From positions 1 to 64,000 of the forward strand of contig JBAKBP010007460.1 of NCBI GenBank assembly GCA_037953745.1: a stretch of 64,000 bases of DNA, given 5' to 3'. How positions within the stretch are numbered: position 1 is the first letter of the stretch; the number at the start of each line of letters is the position of its first letter. This document shows positions 1-9,814 of this stretch, piece by piece. Source of the stretch: Lithodes maja (taxonomy: Eukaryota; Arthropoda; Malacostraca; Decapoda; Lithodidae). The translations under genes and the position numbers were made by a program. The notes beneath the pieces were generated by a model, which ran no database searches, was not told the origin of the DNA, and worked only from the letters and a program-made list of their open reading frames with translations.

Positions 1-986
1 CTCTACTCCGTATATTCTAAGTACTTTCCACAAACCTTCTCTATCCACTCTGTCATAGGCCTTCTCCAAGTCCATAAAGGCAACATACACCTTTTGTTTC
101 TTCTCCAGATACTTCTCCACAACACAATTCAGGGTAAAAATCTGATCTACACATCCTCTTCCCTTCCTAAAACCTCCCTGCTCGTCGCCTATCCATTTCT
201 CCGTTCTCACTCTCACTCTCTCAATCACTGCCCTACTGTATACCTTCCCTACTATGCTTAGAAGACATATTCCTCGGTGGTTACCACACACTCCTCTTTC
301 CCCTTTGCCCTTATATAGGGGGACTATTATGCCAGTCTTCCAGTCATCGGGTGCACTCCCCTTCTCCCATGCTAGTTTGCACATTTTCCATACCCATTCT
401 ATCACTATCTCACCACCATACCTCAACATTTCCCCACACACTCCATCTGTTCCTGGTGCTTTCCCCAACTTCACTCTTTTCATGGCTTCCCACACCTCCT
501 CCTCCACTACTTCTCTTCTTCTCCCTCCCATACCATATCCAGCTATGTTTGCTGGCTCTTCATTCCTTTCATTTAGCAACTCACTGAAGTACTCCCTCCA
601 TCTTTCGACTCTCTCTTGCTTCTCGGCTAGCATTCTCCCATTCTTATCTTTCACACCCTTACTGTTTCCCTTGCTACCTTCCCTAAGTTTCTTGACTTCT
701 TTCCAGAACAGTTTCTTACTCTCCCTCCATTTTACACTCAGATTCCTTCCAAATTCCTCATCTACTCTTCTCTTACTTTCCTTCACTACTCTCTTCACCA
801 CCCTCTTACTCTCCACGTACCTCGCTCGTTTCTGTCTCTCGGAATCTTCATTCCCTCTACTACCCAACCACTCTCTATATGCTTTCTTCTTTTCTTCCAC
901 AGCTATTCTTACCTCTTCTGTCCACCATGCTGTACCTTTCACTCCCCTCCCTCTTCTCCTCACTCCACACACCTCCTCACAATTTT
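1..986 (-). mobile_element. RTE-type LINE reverse transcriptase fragment (5' truncated, runs off left edge)
   Basis: On the minus strand one frame stays open from a TAA near 986 to the left edge. It encodes the linker upstream of the RT and then the RT itself. I read GKAPGTDGVCGEMLRYGG, then SAPDDWKTGIIVPLYKGKG, CGNHRGICLLSIVGKVY, GGFRKGRGCVDQIFTL and VAFMDLEKAYDRVDREGLW, the last containing the first catalytic Asp. This block order is that of RTE/BovB-like RTs. The endonuclease is absent and the YxDD block lies beyond the window. The sequence beyond 986 is AT-rich and unrelated, which fits an ordinary 5' truncation. No frameshift was seen. The same family recurs at 2970-3165, 33171-33962 and 37058-37370. 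Confidence 0.88.
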
Positions 987-2038
987 AATTATGCATTTAT
1001 AATAGTCAATTAAATTTGGTAAGTAGCCTACTAGGGAGTTTATATATTTCAAAATTGCAGCCTCTCATGCAGAAACTATAAGGTCAAACATTCCCTAAAT
1101 CGAAATAGTCGAACAAGTTCCAATAGTTAAAGAAGCCTAATGTTCTTTTAATTTTCATTGTGGATGGGTGGATAATATATGCAGGTAGGAGAAGGATACT
1201 TTAACTGTAGGCTTATTTCTTACCGATTCTCCACCTTACTGATGCTGGAGCCTGGATATTCGTTGCGATGAAAAACCTTCCTCTCCAGCATTCTTCCTGG
1301 AATAATCTTGGCCATTTCATAATCACAAACAGCATGAATTCTCTCTTCTAGATTTCAATCAATTTCCCTTCGGAATTAGTGTACTGTATAACTGTATTCC
1401 ATAAGTTAGACAGTCATGAATGACTACTACCTATTCAGTGGTGATGGGCTGGTCTATCAGAGTGAGAACTGAGCGATCTCTGCCATACCCATAGCTTACT
1501 CTGACTGTTTCTTTTACTTATATATTTTCTAGATCTCAAGTGACGGCGTCTCTTCCGTGGATTGACCTCCCAATCTACCAAGATTGGAAGCCAAAGCGTC
1601 ACATTTTTCCTTTGCCCCTCGACTTTCTCTTCATAATTGCTGAGGGGCACAGCGCCCTGGGTGGGGCTTTGATTTCCCGGGCGTTTCCGCACCCTCCTCA
1701 GCTCCCCGCCATGGAGTGGCTTCAGTCACCCAGGCTTTATTGTGGTCGGCAGGGAGGGATCTGTGGGGGCGCTCGGTTATGGCCTTGGCCTTGCTCGGGG
1801 CCTTGGGGCTGTTCGGCCAGGCAGCTTGGGGAACAACAACAACAACGACAGGAGAAAAAACTTTTTCTTGCTTCGGTTTCTGTGTGGGGAACAAAGATCT
1901 TGTATTTATGACCTCTTACTCATTGGTGGGGTGACATAGTGAACAGGTCATGGTGTTTAATGGGCGAGAGATTATGGAATATTTTGTAACACTGAATAAG
2001 GTCGGTCCTCAACAATCTGCCTTTAATTGAAAACAGGT
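987..2038. other. Unassigned non-coding stretch
   Basis: AT-rich DNA up to about 1200, then mixed-composition sequence with a GC-richer part (1640-1830) and a short CAACAACAACAA run (1834-1846). Small open frames on both strands overlap at 1435-1934, but none shows a recognisable domain. I see nothing else here. Confidence 0.4.
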
Positions 2039-2704
2039 TTAACCCGTTGAGCCCTGGCTAGTTATAATATTTTGTTCACCCAAGTCCCAAGCCATTTTCA
2101 CTTCTTTTTTTTTGTTTGCTAAAATGGAAGACAAGGATGAGAAATGGAAAAAAAAAAAAAAAAAAATCACCTTGGATATTTTTTTAGGGGGGCGGGGGAG
2201 CCTCAAAAAAAATTGTTGAGCCAAAATGGAAGAGAATGGTGAGAAATGAATAAAAAAAAAAAAAAAAAAATCACCTCGGTCATTTGGGGGGCGGGGGTCG
2301 AAAGTTCGTCTCCCCCGCATGACCACCCGCCCGGGAGCACTAGGGTGAAAACTGAGTATGGCATTGTACGGCATACATCCTAAGGAGTGTCTCACATAAA
2401 TCTCAAGCCTCTAGCTCCCATACGACCGGAGTAATGAAGGTTCAAAGTGGCGGTGAACTAAGGGTGTAAAGTATCCCCACTAAGCCCACCACCACCGGCC
2501 GCGCGGCTGTCTTGGCCCGCTCACACCTACCGGCCCGGCTCCCACACACACTACGGTACCTCCCCCTCCTATTCTCCCGCCATTTCCTACCTTACGAGCC
2601 ACGTAAATGATTTTAATATGCCGGACGCACGTGATGCGTCGCTGGGAGTTGGTGATAACAAACTGCCGACGCATCACGTGCGACGCTGGGTCTCAATGGG
2701 TTAA
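2039..2704. mobile_element. TTAA-flanked MITE, family D copy 1 (piggyBac-like ends)
   Basis: The segment is bounded by TTAA at 2039-2042 and 2701-2704. Its ends are imperfect inverted repeats, reading CCCGTTGAGCCCTGGC on the left and, reverse-complemented, CCCATTGAGACCCAGCGTCG on the right. A second copy with the same terminus (CCCACTGAGCCCCAGCGACG) lies at 49017-49460. A TTAA target with TIRs starting CCC is the signature of piggyBac-related elements. There is no transposase here, so the copy would be non-autonomous. Inside are two A-rich direct repeats and a G-rich stretch. The piggyBac assignment is inference from termini and target only. Confidence 0.6.
2112..2300. repeat. Two degenerate direct repeats of about 95 bp with poly(A) tracts
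   Basis: Each unit reads AAAATGGAAGA..., then GAGAAATG, a 17-20 nt A run, TCACCT(T/C)GG and a G-rich GGGGGGCGGGGG end. The units start near 2122 and 2222. They lie inside the family D MITE. Confidence 0.6.
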
Positions 2705-2969
2705 GGTAGAGAGACGGTCATGATAAGTGAGACTTGAGTGGTTGGTTACTTGTTTCGTCCACCGACGTTGAACAGACTCTAGAAGATTAAGATCGCGTTG
2801 AAGGCTTGAAAACCAGTATTCCAAACAGGAGAAGCAAAGTAAAGCAAGGGTCTGATGTCGATGCTAAAATGTTGATATTTTGTTGGAGATCTTGAGAGCT
2901 TGATTGTGGTGACTTACTTGGATGCTGGATGCAGAGTTTGAGGTCGTCAGCAAACAACTTGTAGTGCGG

Positions 2970-3165
2970 TCACAGAATGTGAGGTTAGGTTGAATGGTCG
3001 GATTATGGAGACTGTTAGCTCATTTAAGTATTTTAAGGCAGTACCGTGTGGTTACCTGGGGAGATAGACAGACAAATCAAGAAGTACGAGAGCATTGTGG
3101 TGTGGATGTGCTGGAGAGTGTGACTGTGATATTAAGGAACACTTTGAGATGATTCGGTCATAATC
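2970..3165 (+). pseudogene. Degraded RTE LINE C-terminal relic with internal deletion
   Basis: Plus-strand translation gives TECEVRLNGRIMETVSSFKYF and then, after a gap in the alignment, TWGDRQTNQEVREHCGVDVL followed by ESVTVILRNTLR, a TGA in place of the expected Trp, and FGHNQ. The same blocks occur in the better preserved copy at 33171-33962 (CEVKLNG, VNSFKYLG, CGITWRDRQTNEEVRRRCGVEV, LRWFGHMER). The stretch between SFKY and ITW, about 100 residues in the other copy, is missing. This is an old, internally deleted copy on the opposite strand from the other RTE pieces. Confidence 0.78.
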
Positions 3166-4751
3166 AGCCTTGTAGTAGTTCCTGGGTTATAATTGTAGGC
3201 CTACAATTTATTTTTGGATCTGGGTTCCAGACTAACTTATTTATAGAACGATTCTCGCAAGTGGTCAATTTCCTCATTCAGTGTTCATTTTTTACACAAG
3301 GGGATAGTTTCCTATTCATTCCGATATATTTGTCAATTTCTAATAGTTTACGTCAAGCTTCGAATAGTTGTTGGGTAAATCTTTGCCCCCTACACCTTTA
3401 TATATGGTTATTTAAAATTGGCGCCTTGTATAAACCAATATGGCTGACTGATGAAGGATAATATTCTACACCTAAACTTGTTCTCTTGTAAAAATAATGT
3501 ATAGTGCCATATAATATACAATAGATTGTAAGAATGCATGTAAAGTTTCTCTAAATAGCTTCTATTAATATATGATAATATTCAAGGACAGTTGTGCGAC
3601 GTTATGAGAAACAATTTATTAGGGAAAATAGGTACCAATAGATTCGTCATATTTTTCTCCATATACCGGTAGTCCACATGGAGGATTTTCGTTATCAACA
3701 AACTGAAAAATACCCACTTCACAGACAAATGCACCAAAAATCTAAGTCAAAGCGGGGGTGTGGGGGCGGCAGCCCCCACCTATAATACTAAGTTAGGTTA
3801 GGTAAGGTTGTTAGGTTAGGCTAATGTCCTTTCAAAGGGGTATAGGCTAGTAAACACTAGGATATCCTATACCCAGTCAGAGGTAAGAAGAAGAAGAGTC
3901 CTGCAGTAGTCTCCTTGAATGTTACCTAATATATAATTAATTTAAAATGGTAAATATTGACATATTAAATTAAATTCGCCTCATATTATTGTCCCCAGAA
4001 TAATGTTGACGAATGTAAACAAACAGAAAATGGACCCTACTTGGGATAGCACGCGAAAAAAGCACGCATCACCCATACCGTCATATAAGTTTTGATAAGG
4101 GTTGTGTATCAGTAATTATATCACACACGGAATCTGTAAGGCCTATAGACATCATTCATGTATACACACGTTACTGTGCTCTATAATCTAAGGATTTATA
4201 GCCTTAAAACTGAAGGCTATCAGAGACTGGGAGGGAGGTTTGCGTGAAATGATACTTATAAGTTATCAGTTTATTCCAGTTCCAATAATATTCGGTTCTT
4301 CCCCAGTCCCGCCATATTGCTGAACGTTCGTGTAGACAGTAGTTGTAATAGCATTTGTGTGTGCTTTAAGCTGTCATAGACTTTAGTAGTGTTTACATAT
4401 ATAAGGCCGAAATCACCTAGATATTGGAGACTATTGCCTGACTAGTGATAAGTGATATTCGTGTGTATGCTGACCTGAAAATATAGTGTTAAATTTATCA
4501 GGATTATCAGGGCGGGCACGATGACCAGATTGAGATTCCAGAAGTCAACCCCATTGTTTAATTGTTAATTTGATAGCCCTAAGGACTGTGTAAATTGTAA
4601 AATTTGAAATGTCTGAATGTCAGTGTTTTAGTGTTACTGAAATTTTCTCATTATTTCTGGGAATCTGGTAATTCTGGTTCTGGTAGGCTCAGACTCTCAG
4701 AGCCCCCACCTCTTAACCCGGGAACGGCGAAGGTCCTCAATGCTCAATTGA
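3166..4751. other. Non-coding stretch with TTAGG-like repeats and a small hairpin
   Basis: No supported gene. At 3781-3816 the sequence is built of AGTTAGGTTAGGTAAGG-type pentamers, resembling arthropod telomere-type TTAGG but too degenerate and short for a telomere. An imperfect inverted repeat (GGGTATAGG ... CCTATACCC) sits at 3838-3880. At 4714 a TTAACCCGGGAACGG motif resembles the CCC-type MITE ends elsewhere, but I found no partner. Confidence 0.4.
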
Positions 4752-4784
4752 GGCGCTCATTCGCAGAACGTGTTGACCGCCCAA
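4752..4784 (+). repeat. Left terminal inverted repeat of the DNA transposon
   Basis: GGCGCTCATTCGCAGAACGTG followed by TTGACCGCC. It pairs with the reverse complement of 7949-7981, and the first 21 bases are identical. Confidence 0.85.
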
Positions 4785-5133
4785 AATAAGAAACGGAGCA
4801 AATCGCGTCTGAAGTTTGCCGACTTATAAAAAGTTGTAACTATCAGACCCGATTTAGGAGAGAGGTGACAGTGTTTTCAAAATGTTCGGAAAATAGTATC
4901 TAGGTACGTACCACAAAAAAAAAAATAATAAATTGCTTGTTATTTATCGCAGAACATGATAGATGCCCAAAATAAAAAAAGGAGTAAATCGCGTCTGAAG
5001 TTTGCCGACTTATAAAAAGCTGTAACTATCAGACCCGATTAAGGAGAGAGGTGACAGTGTTTTCAAAATGTGCGGAAAATAGTATCTAGCCATGAACCAC
5101 AAAAAAAAAAATAATAAATTGCTTGTAATTAAT
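4762..5133. repeat. Two tandem 186-bp subterminal repeats
   Basis: CGCAGAACGTG at 4762 and CGCAGAACATG at 4948 begin two units with a 186-bp period. Both contain AAATCGCGTCTGAAGTTTGC, GACTTATAAAAAG(T/C)TGTAAC, AGGAGAGAGGTGACAG and an A-rich end. The repeat starts inside the TIR, so the left end carries two transposase-end-like copies. Such subterminal duplications may be transposase-binding regions (inference). Confidence 0.8.
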
Positions 5134-5655
5134 AGTAACGTGAGTGTGATTGAAATAATCCCATGATTTTATAACCCCATATCAATTCAATACTGTAGAA
5201 ACGTTTAGAAAAAGCAAATGTATAACAATAAAACATAAATAATATTATCAGTGAATAATAATAAGACATGGAAGAGTAGGGTAAGATAATAGAAACATAA
5301 TTTTATAAAATTAATAAGCGATAATAAAGATTAGAAAATGGAGGAAGACATGGTGAATAATAATGAATAAGTAAAACACAAGAATAGAGTAATAATTTTG
5401 CTACTTTAATGTTATTGATTTATTATTATAGAAAGTAAGCTAGTATTACTGTTAATTAATTAATTTGGGATATTTTATTCAGCTTGGGAAGGACATGATT
5501 TTACAAAATTTTAATCAAAGGAAGGAATTTGATGGCTAGTTACTATAATGTTCTTGTGTAAAGATTGCTATTGTTTAACAATTTTACCTTACTAAAATGC
5601 ATTATTACTCTATTCTATTGTTACATTTATAATTATATTCATACTCACCGAGTAG

Positions 5656-7554
5656 TCAGGCAGTGTCGCTATCACTGTCACTATCATCTGCATACTCTTG
5701 CAGGTTGTCATCAATATCAGAGGAGTCAGAGTTGTTGTCCAAGGCTGGTCTAGCTGCTCTACTGAGGTCCCTCTGCATACGAAAAAGTTCCTGGTAATAC
5801 TCCGAGTGGATTGGCGGAATGTAGGATAGCAGGTCGTGGACGGCTTGGAGTTTGTCAGCTTGAAGTTTGATGGCAGCTGGGTACTTGGGGGTGAGTGGCA
5901 CTCGTGACAGATTAAAGGCCGATGGAGAATACTTGGCTTTACCTGGCATAAGCCTGAGACAATGCAGAGGCCCCTCGTAGCCTCGAGACAGCTGATACCC
6001 ATCCCTATATTGCAGAGTAAAGCAGAATCGGCGACATTCAGAGAATAGGAGTGGCTTGGCGGGTGTACGGTGAGTTATGACACTTTGCAACAGGTCTAAG
6101 TTTAGAAAGTCCTCTCTCACCATGGGAATGACCTTGTTACCTGCGTGGACCGCACGCTCAATCACCTTGACATAGTGTTCAAAATCATAGATGTTCCCCT
6201 CAACCCTGAAGCGCTTTTCTATGTTCCCAAAAGCCCTGTCACACGACATGTAACTATGTCCTGGGATGAGGAAATAATGGACCACTTCCTGAAGACGGCG
6301 ACTGTGCAGTTCGTAAAGATGGCAGAGCATGATATTAATGTTCTTATTCTGTCCACCACAATTGTCACTGAATAGTATAAGCTTGCCAAAATCACCATGA
6401 AGCAGTACTTCATTCCCGATCCACTTTTTGATGCACGAACCCACCTCGACCGAGCCACGCCCACCTGTCACCTCATCCCACACGAAGAACTGGTTTTCAC
6501 CGGTCTTGAGGTTGGAAATGCATAAATTGTACAGCCAGACTTTCTTCTTATAGTAGGCAGCATTAGTGGTGAGACGAGGTATTGGCTGTGTCTGTTGGAG
6601 GTCCAAGGCTATGACACGAGTATCATCGTCCCTGTCCTGCCCCAGAGTCTTCATAAGTGTTTGTGCCTGCCGTGCCAGCGCCAGGTGTTCATCAAGTTCA
6701 GCCTGCAAGATTGCATTATCTGCGTCATTACTGGCATGTTTCAAAGTGGTCTTAGCTAGGTCACAGGTCGAGCAAGTATCAGTATTTGGTGGTGAGAAGG
6801 AGAGTTCTTTACTTTTGAAAACTTTCCGGTAATAACTTTCCTTGACTACGCTGTTGTTAGGATAATTCTCAGCCATCCAGGTAGAATACAGGTGGTACAT
6901 CCGGCTTAAACTCAACGATGTCTCTAGGTACCGCAAATTGGGCGATTTGGCTCTGCTATAATGGCTGGTAACGCTGGGGAATGATGCAATGTGTTTGTGC
7001 ACACGCTTTGCATCAGGACCTGCAATGGTGACACGGTTCTTGTGTTGCCCGCGGCCGTCTCTCTTCGGTGTACCAGTGTCACTCACGTGGGTCAGGGCAT
7101 TCTCTAATCTTGTCCTACCTATGGCTAAAATGTTGATGAAGGCTGTCTTGCAAATATTATAAGTTGTAGACTGGTAGGAGAGAGTAAATTTGCGGGTGCA
7201 TGACCGATGGGGACCAGGGTTGTTGATGTCGGCAGGCTTTCTTCGTCGTTTCACTGGCACTGACAGAACTTGTTTCTGAATGACGGTATTCTGGACTAAC
7301 CAATCTCCAGTTTGCCAGAAGTTATTGTGGATTGCTTGGCGGATAGGTTCAGCAATTTTATCGTAGCATCCATCATTGCAAGGCGGTCCAATAACTCTAG
7401 CATTCACTGTATTTCCTGTTTCGCGGCTGAGATATTCCTTCCCAGAATTTCTCTTGTTCCTGGCGATTATTTCAGACCAATTGTCCGGGTTACACCTCTT
7501 TTTTATAGGTGGGGGTGGGCTCCCACTATCACTCTCACTCTCACTATCACTCAT
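5656..7554 (-). CDS. Transposase-like protein, 632 aa (SDNCGGQN family, RNase-H-like triad candidate)
   Basis: An intact ORF starting at an ATG 16 bases after an in-frame upstream stop region and ending TAG at 5656. The N-terminus is Ser/Asp/Glu rich (MSDSESESDS) with basic patches KKR (18-20) and KRRRK (102-106), plausible nuclear signals. Cys pairs at 59/63, 119/135 and 261/264 (CSTC) suggest metal binding. Likely catalytic blocks are VIALDLQQTQP (Asp318), LILFSDNCGGQNKN (Asp397) and GHSYMSCDRAFGNIE (Asp439 or Glu446), which look like the three acidic residues of an RNase-H-fold DDE transposase. The C-terminus is an acidic Asp/Ser tail. I recognise the SDNCGGQN type from arthropod 'uncharacterized' proteins carrying DUF7869. 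A Sola-like superfamily is one candidate, but I cannot assign it firmly. The matching flanking TIRs support a transposase role rather than a host gene. Confidence 0.8.
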   Translation of the reverse strand: MSDSESESDSGSPPPPIKKRCNPDNWSEIIARNKRNSGKEYLSRETGNTVNARVIGPPCNDGCYDKIAEPIRQAIHNNFWQTGDWLVQNTVIQKQVLSVPVKRRRKPADINNPGPHRSCTRKFTLSYQSTTYNICKTAFINILAIGRTRLENALTHVSDTGTPKRDGRGQHKNRVTIAGPDAKRVHKHIASFPSVTSHYSRAKSPNLRYLETSLSLSRMYHLYSTWMAENYPNNSVVKESYYRKVFKSKELSFSPPNTDTCSTCDLAKTTLKHASNDADNAILQAELDEHLALARQAQTLMKTLGQDRDDDTRVIALDLQQTQPIPRLTTNAAYYKKKVWLYNLCISNLKTGENQFFVWDEVTGGRGSVEVGSCIKKWIGNEVLLHGDFGKLILFSDNCGGQNKNINIMLCHLYELHSRRLQEVVHYFLIPGHSYMSCDRAFGNIEKRFRVEGNIYDFEHYVKVIERAVHAGNKVIPMVREDFLNLDLLQSVITHRTPAKPLLFSECRRFCFTLQYRDGYQLSRGYEGPLHCLRLMPGKAKYSPSAFNLSRVPLTPKYPAAIKLQADKLQAVHDLLSYIPPIHSEYYQELFRMQRDLSRAARPALDNNSDSSDIDDNLQEYADDSDSDSDTA

Positions 7555-7948
7555 TGTTCAGGGAAGCACTGCAACACGGTCAAAACGGCACAAAAACAAC
7601 ACCAGGTGCGAGGTAAACGATCCGTACGGCGTGAGAGCTGAGCTAGACTGTATTGTGGCGGGAGAACAGAGAGCAACGCGCGCCGTGAGTGGCTGAGCTG
7701 GCGCCCACGCGGTACCATAGCCGGGCTGTCATTGGCTGGCTGAACACACGCTGCCTGGGTGGCGCATATCACCCTCTGCGATGCAGAAACGAGGGCAAGT
7801 CAAACGCCCTGTCAACACGGAAGAAAGTGCGTCGCACTTTATGCGATTTTCAACCATGTTGACATTCTCAAATATAGCTCCCTACCACGGCTCCAGATTC
7901 GAAAAGGATGTGGCAATATAATGCGATAATATAACGGGTTTTGCCAGA

Positions 7949-7981
7949 GGTGGCGGTTATCACGTTCTGCGAATGAGCGCC
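7949..7981 (-). repeat. Right terminal inverted repeat of the DNA transposon
   Basis: The reverse complement reads GGCGCTCATTCGCAGAACGTG then ATAACCGCC, matching 4752-4784. Confidence 0.85.
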
Positions 7982-8327
7982 TCCTATGTTGTTTTAGGTT
8001 AGATTAGGCTATGCAATATCCACTGTCATAATAATGGTTATCTGAATAATGTTAGGTAAGGCTATGGTTATGTTAGGTTATGTTGGTTATGTTAGATTGG
8101 TTTAGATTATATGCAATTTCCATTGTAATAATGAAGGTAATATAAATAATGTATTTTTTATCATGATATAGTATATTTGTATTCAATGTTGTGGGGAGAA
8201 TTTTCAGACGAGGGCGGCTGGGGGGAAGGATCGTCATGTAACCGCGACTGTTGGGGAGGGGGTGGGGGAGGTTCTTCAGTTGGGTACTTTGGGGAGAGGG
8301 ACGGATACTTGCATATGGTCTTTTCAA
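7982..8327. other. TTAGG-like degenerate repeats and G-rich sequence
   Basis: At 7985-8150 GTTAGGTTA-like motifs occur in two related blocks (TATGCAATATCCACTGTCATAATAATG and TATGCAATTTCCATTGTAATAATG), a degenerate duplication of roughly 100 bp. From 8190 the sequence turns G-rich (8209-8300). No gene is visible. The G-rich part may be the 3' terminal region of the adjacent Tc1 element. Confidence 0.4.
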
Positions 8328-8639
8328 TTAGGCATAGTAGCTAGTCCAGTGGCCCTCTCGTTCAATCACCTCCTGTAATCGATTTGGCATCGATGACACA
8401 ATGTTATGCAGAAGGCGTGGGTTACCCCTCAGGGTTTCCCACTCCACCTTGGTGTGTTGGAGCAGTTGTTCCCGGTTCCTCTCCCGATTTGGTTCCCAGG
8501 AATTGACCATACAAGCCCACACATGCTCAATTGGATTGAAATCGCAGGCTTTGCTAGGCCAGTCCAGAAGTTCGATTTCGTCACTCTTTTCTTGGAACCA
8601 ACGCGTGACGATCCTGGCAGTAGGCACTGGGCAGCGATC
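8328..8639 (-). pseudogene. Tc1/mariner transposase, exon 2 (catalytic Asp2 to C-terminus)
   Basis: Translation from 8639 on the minus strand begins DRCPVPTARIVTRWF, continues through LLDWPSKACDFNPIEHVW and ends near GHWTSYYA before TAA at 8328. This is the C-terminal part of a Tc1-type DDE transposase. The first residue is the second catalytic Asp (usual form QDN.P.H) and the Glu of NPIEHVW is the third. Counting residues between them gives 36, a DD36E-type spacing rather than the 34 of classical Tc1. The exon is preceded by a TTTCTCTTAATTGTAG acceptor. The CPVP in place of CPVH shows a substituted His. It belongs with the exon at 9815-10536. Confidence 0.8.
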
Positions 8640-8796
8640 CTACAATTAAGAGAAATAATCATGACATTTTCCTCAGAATGTTCACTTTCCAATAAGTGAA
8701 AACGGAAAAAGTGCTTTATAATCTAATATACAAAGCTAGTAACCATAACAAAGGTAATAAATAACGGTACGTGATTGTTATGGCAATATATATAGT

Positions 8797-8802
<6 letters not shown>

Positions 8803-8833
<31 letters not shown>
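8803..8833. repeat. (TA)n microsatellite
   Basis: TA dinucleotide run with one TG interruption, directly preceding the TTAA at 8834. Confidence 0.9.
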
Positions 8834-8834
<1 letters not shown>

Positions 8835-9127
8835 TAACCCTCTCACCACATATGATATTTTTGTCATATATTTTTAGTTAATATATTGGAAATTTAAATA
8901 CAGATTAGGAAGGAGCTGTGGTAATTAAAACGGTAATTGAGGTAGTAGGAAGTCCCCCGACAGGTTCATGACGCATTTAACAGTTTATTGTGGCTAATAT
9001 TTGTACAGCTTAGAATGAATTTGTGTGAATTAAATGGTATAAACGTATCTCAATCAACCACCAAAATTCCATAAACCTTTCCTAATTTGAATTAAGTCGT
9101 CAAATCTAGCCCCCCCCCCCCCCCCCG

Positions 9128-9158
<31 letters not shown>

Positions 9159-9743
9159 GTGACTAATCCTGAAGGGGTAGACAAAATAACATATATTCTA
9201 ATATTGCCCTAGAATTAATAAGTCAAATAAAACCACCCTTAACACAACAATTTCAACTACCTTTCTCTCCAACAGCGACTCTCCATCCTCCAAGTGTGAT
9301 TAATATTATTCATAAGAAACTAATTTAAGGCTCTGTCTGGTGTTCTAAGGCCAAGCGTAAGGATTTGTGCAGTGCGCTTAACTTTACTTAACAACTACGT
9401 AAACAATACAAATGTTAACAAATAGACTACATTCACACATATACACATTACGGGAGTATTAGGGGAAATCAGAGTTACATCTCTCTATACGCGATTAGAA
9501 AACAATTTGCCTTATATATAATTTGACAATGGTAATGAATACTGTATTAACTGTATTATTCCAATCAAATGACTCCCTTATCGCTCGCTTTCATTGTATT
9601 ATATTTATATATTTTACCTCCCAAATCAATCTTAGATAAATTGGGAATGTAGACAATTACTAGATATAATAGCAAACTGACTAAAATCGTCTAATAGTGT
9701 CTAGAATTAAATAAAATGACGTTAGACATACTGAAAAGGTTAA
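8834..9743. mobile_element. Candidate TTAA-flanked element, family B-like
   Basis: TTAA at 8834-8837 is followed by CCCTCTCACCACATATGA, and TTAA at 9740-9743 is preceded by a sequence whose reverse complement is CCTTTTCAGTATGTCTAACG. The left end resembles the family B MITE at 43454-43680 (CCCTCTCCGACATATGACG). The TIR match is weak and no empty site is in the window. It contains a C17 run and an A28 run (9110-9155). No coding potential. Confidence 0.4.
9110..9155. repeat. Homopolymer pair: C17 then A28
   Basis: A run of C (9110-9126), a G, then a run of A (9128-9155). Length is assembly-sensitive. Confidence 0.9.
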
Positions 9744-9814
9744 GGTGGTTTTTACCAACCTTTCTTAATTTTATATTAATATATAATTAGTCATAACTAT
9801 ATTAAAACGCTTAC

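Larger units (their letters stand above)
4752..7981 (-). mobile_element. Complete-looking DNA transposon with TIRs and a single transposase ORF
   Basis: The left end reads GGCGCTCATTCGCAGAACGTG then TTGACCGCC. The right end, reverse-complemented, reads GGCGCTCATTCGCAGAACGTG then ATAACCGCC, so about 31 of the first 33 bases agree. Between them lie one long minus-strand ORF (5656-7554), an AT-rich 3' region (5130-5655) and a GC-richer 5' leader (7555-7948). Size about 3230 bp. The left end carries an internal tandem duplication of the subterminal region. I could not find a convincing target-site duplication at the flanks (left ...CAATTGA, right TCCTATG...). The intact ORF and well-matched TIRs suggest a potentially autonomous, relatively recent copy. 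Confidence 0.82.
8640..9814 (-). other. Candidate GT-AG intron inside the Tc1 transposase (1175 bp)
   Basis: The donor is CAG|GTAAGC (9815/9814) and the acceptor is TTTCTCTTAATTGTAG|GAT (8640/8639). The join is phase 0 and restores the expected transposase order VFMQ then D without loss of residues. Most of the intron (8834-9743) is a TTAA-bounded insert, so the intron before that insertion would be about 265 bp. Splicing is inferred from sequence only. Confidence 0.7.

Noticed and set aside
254..988. Long plus-strand open frame (244 codons)
   Set aside because: It is antisense to the RTE reverse transcriptase, which has clear RT motifs. The plus-strand product is Ser/Leu/Phe low-complexity.
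1716..1934. Small ORF with a signal-peptide-like start (MALALLGALGLFGQAAWG)
   Set aside because: Hydrophobic start followed by a Thr run and only 72 residues. No domain, no splice context I can defend, and competing frames overlap on both strands.
3781..3816. TTAGG-like pentamers as an interstitial telomere
   Set aside because: Only about 36 bp and degenerate. No array of perfect TTAGG units.
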